A stretch of DNA of 64,000 bases. Source: Pseudovibrio sp. JCM 19062 (lineage in GTDB: Bacteria; Pseudomonadota; Alphaproteobacteria; Rhizobiales; Stappiaceae). The stretch is taken from contig BAXV01000005.1 in the NCBI GenBank assembly GCA_001310715.1, positions 1 through 64,000 of the forward strand, written 5' to 3'. Shown here in pieces: positions 56,947 to 64,000 of this stretch (its first letter is position 1; each line of letters starts with the position of its first letter). The notes beneath the pieces were generated by a model. That model ran no database searches, was not told the DNA's origin, and saw only the letters and a program-made list of their open reading frames with translations. Both the position numbers and the translations under genes were made by a program.

Positions 56947-57955
56947 ATGGATAAGCAACAGAAAATAACTGTCGTCAACATGCATGCGGGCGGTGAACCA
57001 CTTCGAATTGTCCGAAGCGGCTATCCGGAGATCCCTGGTAAGAGCATTATGGAGAAACGCCGTTATGCTCGTGAGAATCTAGATCACCTCCGACATTTTC
57101 TAATGTTTGAACCGCGGGGACATGTTGGTATGTACGGCGCGGTTCTGGTTGAAGCATCCCATCCAAATGCGCATTTTGGTGTGCTCTTCATGCATAACGA
57201 AGGCTATAGCACTATGTGCGGTCATGCGATACTGGCTCTGGGTCGGTATGCGATTGATCATGGTTTGGTGGAAGCGACCGAGCCTGTCACTGAAGTGCGC
57301 ATTGAATGCCTTGTGGTTTGGTCGTTGCTTCGGTCCAGGTCAAAGATGGTGTGACCGGTGCAGTTTCTTTTCATTCCGTACCAGCTTCCTGCATTCACGT
57401 GATGTGACCGTGGAGGTAAACGGGATTGGTGAGCTGTCCGTTGATGTGGCGTATGGCGGTGCATTCTATGGTGTGGTGCCGGCGTATATGTTTGGATTGA
57501 ATGTTCAAAAGTCGCGGACACGGTATCTTATTGATGCGGCCAATGCTGTGAGTGATGCCATCCGATCCGTTGTTACGCTCAAGCATCCTGATGATCAGGA
57601 CCTTGCTTTTTTGTACGGCACCATGCTGACCGACGGAAATGATACTTACAGCACTGATCCAACTGCCAATGTCTTTGTGTTTGCCGACAGTCAGGTAGAC
57701 CGTAGTCCGACGGGTTCCGGGATAGCAGCGCGGATTGCGGCGCAAGCTGCGAGAGGTCTGATCAGCAAAGGGCAGAAACGCCGCTTTGAGAGCCTGATTG
57801 GAACCAGCTTTGAGGGCACTTATCTCGAGGACACAAAATGCGGCGAGCATGATGCAATCATCGCGAAGGTGGAAGGCAAAGCCCACTACAGCGGTGTGGC
57901 GTCGTTCTGGCGGGAAGGTGATGATCCGGTCAAAGACGGTTTCTTGCTGAGATAA
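56947..57955 (+). CDS. Trans-3-hydroxy-L-proline dehydratase (frameshifted)
   Basis: A proline-racemase-family enzyme of about 336 residues. The first catalytic block M-C-G-H-A has its Cys (residue 91). The second reads D-R-S-P-T-G-S-G, with Thr in place of the second Cys. This Cys/Thr pair is diagnostic of trans-3-hydroxy-L-proline dehydratase, which forms pyrroline-2-carboxylate, rather than a racemase or 4-hydroxyproline epimerase. Breaks lie near 57307 and 57390. The start is ATG 56947 with GGAGG 7 nt upstream; a longer frame to 56830 is not conserved. It is followed by glycerate kinase in the same direction. Confidence 0.88.
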
Positions 57956-57995
57956 CCTGCTGTAGTGTTTCAGTTTCAATCTGGAAAGGTCGGCA

Positions 57996-59283
57996 ATGGT
58001 CGTTGATCCGAAGAGTTTTCTGAGTGACCTGTTTCAGGCAGCCATTGAGCGGGCGCAACCTGAGAAGTGCATCCCGCAGTATCTGCCCGAGACTCCCAAA
58101 GGGCGGCTCATTGTTGTTGGGGCAGGCAAAGCTCCGCAGCCATGGCGCGGGCCGTGGAGGCGCACTGGAGGGAGAACTCAGCGGCCTTGTGATTACCCGT
58201 TACGGCTACAGGGTTGCCTGCAAAACCATCGAGATTGTTGAGGCAGCGCATCCGGTTCCTGATGAGGCCGGTTTGGCTGGCGCACAGCGTATGCTGGAGC
58301 TTGTCTCGGGTCTTTCAGAACACGACACGGTTCTCTGCCTTATCTCTGGTGGAGGCTCTTCGCTATTGCCTTTGCCATTTGAGGGGCTTTCCTTGCAGGA
58401 CAAGCAGACGCTCAACAAAATGCTGCTGCGTTGCGGGGCGACCATAAGCGAAATGAACTGCGTGCGCCGTCACCTTTCTCAGATTAAAGGCGGACGACTG
58501 GCAGCTGCGTGTTATCCAGCCAGGGTCGTGAACCTCCTAATCTCAGACGTTCCCGGTGATGACCCGATCAACATTGCCTCCGGACCAACTGTTGCTGATC
58601 CAACCACCTGTGCGGATGCTCTGGCAATTGTTCAGCGCTATAAGATCCAGCTGCCAACGCGGGCTTTGGAGATCCTTGAAACAGGTGCAGGCGAGACACC
58701 GGATGCGAGCGATCCGCGTCTTGCGAATGTGGAGACACACATGGTCGCGACACCGCAACTGGCTTTGGAAGCTGCCGCCGCTCTTGCGGAGGAACAAGGC
58801 ATTCCGGCTCACATTCTTGGTGACAGTATTGAAGGTGAAGCTTCTGATGTGGGTGTGGTGATGGCTGGGATTGCGCGGCAGGTTGCCTCGCACGGTCAGC
58901 CTTTCAGTGCGCCTTGCCTGCTGCTTTCGGGGGGCGAAACCACGGTGACGATCAACGGCAGAGGTCGCGGCGGTCGGAACGTGGAGTTCCTGCTTTCGCT
59001 GGCGGTCGCTTTGGACGGGCAAAAGGGCATCTTTGCGGTGGCAGGAGATACGGATGGTGTTGACGGAATGGAGGAGATTGCAGGGGCTTACTGTGACGCC
59101 ACCACCCTTGAAAGAGCATGGCGCAACGGGATCAACCCGCCGCTCTCTCTTGCCAACAATGACGGGCATGGCTTCTTCGAGGCCCTTGGCGATAGCATCA
59201 TCACCGGCCCTACCCTGACAAACGTCAACGACTTTCGTGCGATCCTGATTGATGAAGATCCCAAGCCCGGTGATGAGCATTGA
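57996..59283 (+). CDS. Glycerate 2-kinase, MOFRL/GckA-TtuD type (one frameshift)
   Basis: A glycerate kinase of about 428 residues that phosphorylates D-glycerate at C2. V-V-G-A-G-K-A has the catalytic-region Lys. A shift near 58130 follows, then L-I-S-G-G-G-S-S-L and V-R-R-H-L-S-Q-I-K-G-G-R-L-A, both family signatures, and the C-terminal MOFRL domain (L-L-L-S-G-G-E-T-T-V, G-R-G-G-R-N-x-E). It sits 40 nt after the hydroxyproline dehydratase gene, so the two form an operon. Glycerate is not an obvious hydroxyproline product, so it may serve a different branch such as serine or tartronate metabolism. Confidence 0.92.
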
Positions 59284-59302
59284 GCTTCGGTTTTCCTGTG
59301 CC

Positions 59303-60615
59303 TTACGCCAGTGCGGGTTCTGAGTAGGTTTTCCAGAAACGGTATTGGGTCCCGAACATGCCTACGCGATAGATGAGGTCTGCGAAGATTACGCCAGCCA
59401 GCCCATAGCTTAGAGAAATGCCGAATATGTATGCCAGTGGCAGGAAGACGAGCCACTGCGTGATTGACGAGACAACCCAGGCGCGTCCGAAGAGTTGGGC
59501 ACCTTGCAAGACGTAATTGGTCACGACGCCTGCGATGTTGATCGGGAGGATGAGGCAGGCAAGAGCAAAGACGGTAATGAGCTGTGGGTCATCCAGAGCC
59601 TCTCCCAGCAACAGGAGCAAGATATCCTCCGAGAGAACTATGACGAGGATGGCATAGATCACCATTGGGTAGACTGCGCCCGAGATAAACTTCAGGCCCA
59701 GCTGCTGTGCGCCTATTTGATCTTTGCTACCAACAGCCTGACCAACCTGATTGATCGCGACACTTCCCAGTGCGTTGGCCACATAAACTGGAATAAAGGT
59801 TGCCTGCGTAAGCACCTGATAAACCGCTAGTGCGAGGACACTCAGATGCCCGACAATCCAGTAGCTTGCGAACAGGCCCAGAGCGTAGAGCGTGATCTGC
59901 GATGCTGACAGAATGGCCTTGGTTGATATCTGACGGACCAGAGGAAGTGACAGTGTGCCAAGCTTCAGATTTTGCTGAATGATCGCGTGAAGAGCTGCAC
60001 CAGCATAGAGCACTGCCCCGATTGCGAAACAGAGGAAGCTGCCAAAACCGATCCCTGCAAAACCAAGATTTGGCGCACCTGCCAGACCGAAGGCCAGCAA
60101 CACTGTGCTACGGCATTGATAACCTGAATTGCTATCGCGATGTAGAATACAATCCAGGATTTGCCAATGGAGATCAGCAAGCCTCTGGTGTTGGCGCAGA
60201 CATAGTAGAAGGGCGTTGTGTAGAGAACAAACTCCAGATACTGCCTCGCGGCGGCTCTGACCTCCTCATCCGGTTCATGAACCTAAGAATATCCTCCAAG
60301 AAATAAATGGAGGCGGCAGTCAGGAGGAACGCCAAGCCCACCCCCATGACCATGCAGACAATGAAGGCGTCAAGGATTTCGTTGTTTTTACGGCTTGTGA
60401 GAAACCCAGCGGTGAACGACTGGATTGCGACTGAGAAGCCATTTGAGAAAGAAACCAGGACAAAAAAACAACATGCTGCAAATGCCAATTGCAGCGACTG
60501 CTGGTGCACCGAAGAAGCTGGAGACGTAGGTGTCTGTCCAGTTGGTAAACAAGGCGGCGCTGCCCGTGAGGAAAAGCGGTAATGCCCGCAGGTACATATG
60601 CTTAAATGAAATCAT
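59303..60615 (-). CDS. MATE-family efflux transporter (frameshifted)
   Basis: About 437 residues with 12 predicted transmembrane helices in two halves, the MATE layout of cation-coupled exporters. L-F-L-T-G-S-A-A-L-F-T-N-W-T-D-T-Y starts it. Breaks lie in the A7 run 60462-60468 and near 60270, 60170 and 60100; the rest from about 60100 to 59303 is one frame with the G-S-V-A-I-N-Q-V-G-Q segment typical of the second half. The substrate is unknown. It converges on glycerate kinase with a 19-nt gap. Confidence 0.85.
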
Positions 60616-61087
60616 TGAGGCTTAAACAGTCGAAAAAGAGTGGCGCATGGGCAAATCAATTTGAGCAGCATACACCGTTCTCAATGGAGAAATAGACAAA
60701 ATACGTAATAACCCCGAGGTCTTGCTCATGATGAAAGCACGGAGTGACTAAGAGCGCTGCATTTGATGAGCTACACTGAGAATACAGAGAAGAACCAGCA
60801 GTGCGGGGTACAAGGGACTTGGTTGCACTCAGGACAAGCGCATAAGAGCCAATTTCCGCTCTTCGTGATGATATGCAGGAAGATTGAACAGCGAATTATC
60901 TAGTATCAGCAGTTAGGTACATGTCTTCCATCGGATGCTCTAGGATGAAGGTGTTCATTTTTGCGTCTTAATTCACTGCCAATCTGAAGTAGAAATTTCT
61001 CGGGGCTCGCACTGCTTTCGAGATGACGAGTTGAATTGCCGGTCACTTGAATGCATCCCCCGTAGAAGTACAGGAGCTAGATAGATC
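60616..61087. other. Intergenic region before the DUF1028 gene
   Basis: I see no gene in these 470 bases. AGGAGCTAG, just before the ATG at 61088, is the ribosome binding site of the DUF1028 gene; the MATE gene promoter must lie at the left end. Confidence 0.5.
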
Positions 61088-61840
61088 ATGACTTTTTCGC
61101 TCATAGCTAAGGACCCAAAAGACGGCGCGATTGGTATTGCTGTTGCGAGCCGCTTCTTTGCCTCCGCCGCACTTGTTCCTTATGTAGGGCGGTCTGTTGC
61201 AGTTGCCTCGCAAGCCTTTGTAAATCCTGTTTGGGGCGTTGAAGGACGAACCCGTCTTGCGAACGGAGAGCGCGCGGCTGATGTCCTGAAAGACCTCGTT
61301 AAAAGAGACTCCGGAGAAGCGGTACGCCAATGTCATATGCTGGACATGGACGGTAACTTTGCATGTCATACAGGCGACGAATGCGTTGTTTGGGCTGGGA
61401 GTCGTCAGGGAAAGTACCATTCTGTTGCCGGGAATATGCTTGAAGGGGAAGGCGTGGTAGAGGCCGTATTTTCCGCCTATGAGCAATCTGATCACCTCCC
61501 CTTTGCCGACCGCATGCTGGCAGCGATGAAAAAAGGAGAGGCAGCTGGTGGCGACAAGCGAGGGAGACAGTCTGCGGGCCTCATTATCCATCGCGGTCAA
61601 GACTTCGCCTGGCTCGATCTTCGGGTGGATGACCACGAAGACCCGCTTGCCGAATTGGACAGGCTGCTGGATGTCGCCAAAGAACGCTATCTATATCTGG
61701 CTGACTATTTTGCTACCCAAGATATTTTTGCCCGAAAGCTCGCGTGGGCGGGACTGGAGGAGACAATGATGGAGGCCGAAGCCAAACGCTTGGCAAGCGG
61801 CTGGGTGAGTAAATCTAAAGCAACAACAAAAGAGCCGTAA
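61088..61840 (+). CDS. DUF1028 family Ntn-hydrolase-like protein
   Basis: An intact 250-residue protein. The first residues T-F-S-L-I-A-K-D-P-K-D-G and G-I-A-V-A-S-R-F-F-A match DUF1028, whose fold is that of N-terminal-nucleophile hydrolases; Thr2 would be the nucleophile after Met removal. H-T-G-D-E-C, V-A-G-N-M-L, a G-D-K-R-G-R-Q-S-A segment and D-L-R-V-D-D-H are conserved in the family. The substrate is not established; peptidase or peptide-hydrolase roles have been proposed for the family. Monocistronic, with a good AGGAG. Confidence 0.85.
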   Translation: MTFSLIAKDPKDGAIGIAVASRFFASAALVPYVGRSVAVASQAFVNPVWGVEGRTRLANGERAADVLKDLVKRDSGEAVRQCHMLDMDGNFACHTGDECVVWAGSRQGKYHSVAGNMLEGEGVVEAVFSAYEQSDHLPFADRMLAAMKKGEAAGGDKRGRQSAGLIIHRGQDFAWLDLRVDDHEDPLAELDRLLDVAKERYLYLADYFATQDIFARKLAWAGLEETMMEAEAKRLASGWVSKSKATTKEP

Positions 61841-62737
61841 TGCTCACAGGAAAAATTGATCTTACGCTCATAAGTGTCTGCTCCAACTAACACGTCTCAA
61901 ACCGAAAGCTAATTGGGAGATCAGAGCAGAAGTATTTAAAGTGATGGTAATCTAACTAACTCAATTTTTGAATTGGGAAATACTCGTGCATGCGGGGTTT
62001 GCTGGCCCACACTTTGGAAGTAATAGCTATCTTGACTTCCCCCTCCCAATAATACCGGCGCTGGAGAGCGAAAATAATAATTGAAATATCCTTTTACCTT
62101 TATATCCCTGCTTGGAACCCCCAAAAAAACAAGTCTTATAAAGATAAATGTAGAGCACCTTACCATACTCGCAGTTCTGAAAGGTAGAGCCAGAAAAATC
62201 CAGAACCGCGTTGGATAATCTCATACGAACAACATCCGACCGCTTGACCTCATCACGAGCGAGTTTTGCTGCTGAGCAATCAAGTAGGATTACAGCGACC
62301 ACAAGCAAAACCACAAACCAAAAAAACGCGCTTCATATTAATCCATAAAGTAACAGTGGTGCAGCCAGAACCTAGCGTTGCTCAAAGACCCAAAAGGGAA
62401 ATGGGTCTTCGATCCCCTTTGATAGTCTGGCTTCATATCTACAAGCGAAATACCGAGATAACATTCATTAGTTGGCAATAATATACAGTGGAGTTGCAGG
62501 TATAAAAAAATTATAATTACTTTTCAGTTCACTATAAATTCCATTGACTAAATGAGTGTTATTCAGTCATCAGCACGGATGGCGGTTGAACCAGATCCAA
62601 TCCATTCGATTTCTCCGAGCTCGTCGCAGAACTCGAAGTACACCATAATAAAAGCACATGCATTTGCCCTGTGGCTCCACTTCGCCCCTTTTCACGTTTA
62701 GAGCCTGCTGCGTTCATCTGACTTCACGCACCACGCT
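61841..62737. other. AT-rich, gene-poor stretch with a possible broken small secreted protein
   Basis: No confident gene in about 900 bases. On the minus strand between about 62335 and 61940, frames pieced across two shifts read like a small exported protein: M-K-R-V-F-L, a hydrophobic segment, L-L-D-C-S-A-A, then S-G-S-T-F-Q-N-C-E-Y-G-K-V-L-Y. A 25-residue frame ending near 62570 (W-I-G-S-G-S-T-A-I) may be another remnant. Base composition is clearly lower in GC than the neighbours. Confidence 0.3.
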
Positions 62738-63534
62738 CTAGCGTTTGTAGATGATCGGGAACCAATCTTCGCGCAGGACCTGTCCGGGTTTCATGTCATG
62801 ACCCGGAAATGGAGGTGATGTGCGGCCCGGGCGTTCGATGTAGCGGGCATCATCGCCCAGCAAACGCAGGGAGAATGCGCGGCGTCGCTTATCGGTGGTG
62901 TTGCCGCGTGCGCCATGCAGGACGTAGTAGTTGAACGCGACCGCGTCTCCCGGCTCCATCTCCCACTCACGGATCGGCATACCCTCTGCGTCCGGATCAG
63001 GGACGGGCATGTATCGTCGCTATCCGCGTAGAAGTTTTGCTCGGAAAGCCAGCGGGTTGGGAGCACGGGCTTTTCCCAAAGGTGTGATCCGGCAACGCAG
63101 CGCAAGGTGGCATCTGTTACAGGGTCCATGGGCGACCAGAAGCTGACAGTCTGCTTGCCCTCAACGAAGTAGTAGGGGCCATCCTGATGCCATGGTGTGG
63201 CTTTGTTGGTTCCCGGTTCTTTGACCAGCACGTGGTCGTGGAACATCTGAACGGTTTGGGACTGCATCAGATCGGCTGCTGCCTCGGCGACCGATGAGCT
63301 GTTCACCACCTCAACAAATTCCGGAATGCGCTGCCAGTTGCAGTAATCATCGAAAAAGCGACCGCCCTCGCCTTCCTTCAGGTTTTCCGCCGCGTATTCA
63401 CCCGGCTCCGCCATGTTTCGCTCAATCCCAGCCCTAATCTGATCGATGTGATCCTTGAAGAGGCCTTTGATCAGAACGACACCATCACGTTGATAGCTGT
63501 CGATATGGTCCTGAGTGATAAGTGACGATGTCAT
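62738..63534 (-). CDS. Phytanoyl-CoA dioxygenase (PhyH) family protein (one frameshift)
   Basis: A non-heme Fe(II)/2-oxoglutarate oxygenase of about 265 residues. The iron ligands are seen as W-H-Q-D-G-P (His and Asp of the H-x-D motif), with the distal His in V-L-H-G-A-R-G-N. The co-substrate Arg is probably in R-R-R-A-F-S-L-R. A shift near 63010 separates the two halves. The start is ATG 63534, preceded by GGGAGGGACC. PhyH proteins hydroxylate diverse small molecules, including ectoine and phytanoyl-CoA types; this lacks clear ectoine-hydroxylase context, so the substrate is unknown. A psd gene lies upstream in the same direction. Confidence 0.85.
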
Positions 63535-63624
63535 GGTCCCTCCCGTCTGTTCGCCAAGCAGACAGTCTGGACCGAGTTCTATCCGGGATAAATACAACTT
63601 ATGCTGGGAGGCATTGAGATTTGC

Positions 63625-64000
63625 TCAGGCAACTGTTGCGAAGGGCTGACCGACCTTGACCAGCGTTTCCTTGCCCGCTGCACTGTTGGCAACAAGGTCT
63701 TCGCTGAAGTTCACCGTTCCCGGCTCAAACACGACGACAACGGTAGAGCCACCAAACTTGAAGTAGCCTTTCTCGTCCATCTTTGCGACATGCCCAGAGG
63801 TTTTGGTGTTTACGATACTGCCCACCCCAAAAGCGCCCACTTCCACGTAGCACATGGTGCCAGCATTCTCGGTTTTGATGAGGGTGTAGCTGCGTTTGTT
63901 TTCGCCAAACACATCGGGTCCGGCACCCAGTGCGATCGGGCTTACGGAGTGATAGGCGCCCGGAATGTCGTTTGCATCAACGATCTCGCCAGCGCATGGG
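63625..64000 (-). CDS. psd: Phosphatidylserine decarboxylase, C-terminal part (partial)
   Basis: The frame is open to the window edge, so the N-terminus lies beyond 64000. The visible 125 residues include Y-H-S-V-S-P-I, V-E-V-G-A-F-G-V-G-S and F-K-F-G-G-S-T-V-V-V-V-F. The G-S-T Ser is the autocatalytic site that yields the pyruvoyl alpha subunit, making phosphatidylethanolamine at the inner membrane. The C-terminus ends with K-V-G-Q-P-F-A-T-V-A. I judge it full-sized in the genome, but its start and length cannot be seen. Confidence 0.9.
   Translation of the reverse strand, partial: PCAGEIVDANDIPGAYHSVSPIALGAGPDVFGENKRSYTLIKTENAGTMCYVEVGAFGVGSIVNTKTSGHVAKMDEKGYFKFGGSTVVVVFEPGTVNFSEDLVANSAAGKETLVKVGQPFATVA

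Noticed and set aside
57996..59283. Direct glycerate product of the hydroxyproline pathway
   Set aside because: Known trans-3-hydroxyproline breakdown leads to proline, so I do not claim a metabolic link despite the operon-like spacing.

Overview
The window reads as chromosome from a marine-type Alphaproteobacterium, most likely in or near the Stappiaceae/Pseudovibrio group. This is inferred from the gene content (opgH/opgC, hybrid cob/cbi cobalamin genes, ubiTUV, an SDR/RND/Rrf2 background) and moderate GC; no 16S rRNA gene or other marker is present. I see no rRNA, tRNA, CRISPR array, insertion sequence or prophage. A dominant technical feature is that about thirty of some fifty-three genes are broken by single-base frameshifts, while both flanking frames stay perfectly conserved. 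Several breaks lie in homopolymers of six to eight bases, so most are probably sequencing or assembly errors rather than gene decay. I give such genes as one CDS spanning all frames.

Layout. 0.35-9.5 kb: two small secreted proteins, a DJ-1/PfpI protein, glutamate symporter GltS, a TPR-methyltransferase, a ferredoxin-reductase-like protein, a large membrane GGDEF-EAL protein and an Rrf2 (NsrR-like) regulator. 10-15.5 kb: an RND efflux pump with its adaptor, then an atypical SDR. 16-22 kb: an esterase, a class III CoA-transferase plus TPP-enzyme pair, a DUF302 protein and a YeeE/YedE sulfur transporter. 22.4-27 kb: a TPR protein, and convergent opgC and opgH for periplasmic glucans. 27.2-32 kb: a compact set of a dehydrogenase, a PTPS-like pterin enzyme, a GT4 glycosyltransferase and a methyltransferase, facing a Nudix hydrolase and a RibD-type reductase. 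I consider this the best candidate for an undescribed system, a modified or glycosylated pterin pathway.

32.7-43.5 kb: a corrin-ring cluster (cobK, cbiD, cobA, cobB, cobM, cbiG-cobJ fusion, cobI, cobL, cobH, cbiX, a DUF6732-like membrane protein). CbiD, CbiG and a His-rich CbiX, with no cobG, cobF or cobN in the window, point to early cobalt insertion. 44-50.5 kb: an ACT-domain regulator, guanine deaminase, an MFS exporter, gamma-glutamyltranspeptidase, an Asp/Glu racemase-like protein and a Cys-rich secreted protein. 50.6-55.5 kb: ubiX-ubiD divergent from ubiT-ubiU-ubiV, with an FNR-type site between them, which is the oxygen-independent ubiquinone module. 55.5-60.6 kb: a GntR regulator, YqaA, trans-3-hydroxy-L-proline dehydratase, glycerate 2-kinase and a MATE transporter. 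61-64 kb: a DUF1028 protein, an AT-rich gene-poor stretch, a PhyH-type dioxygenase and the 3' part of phosphatidylserine decarboxylase running off the window end.
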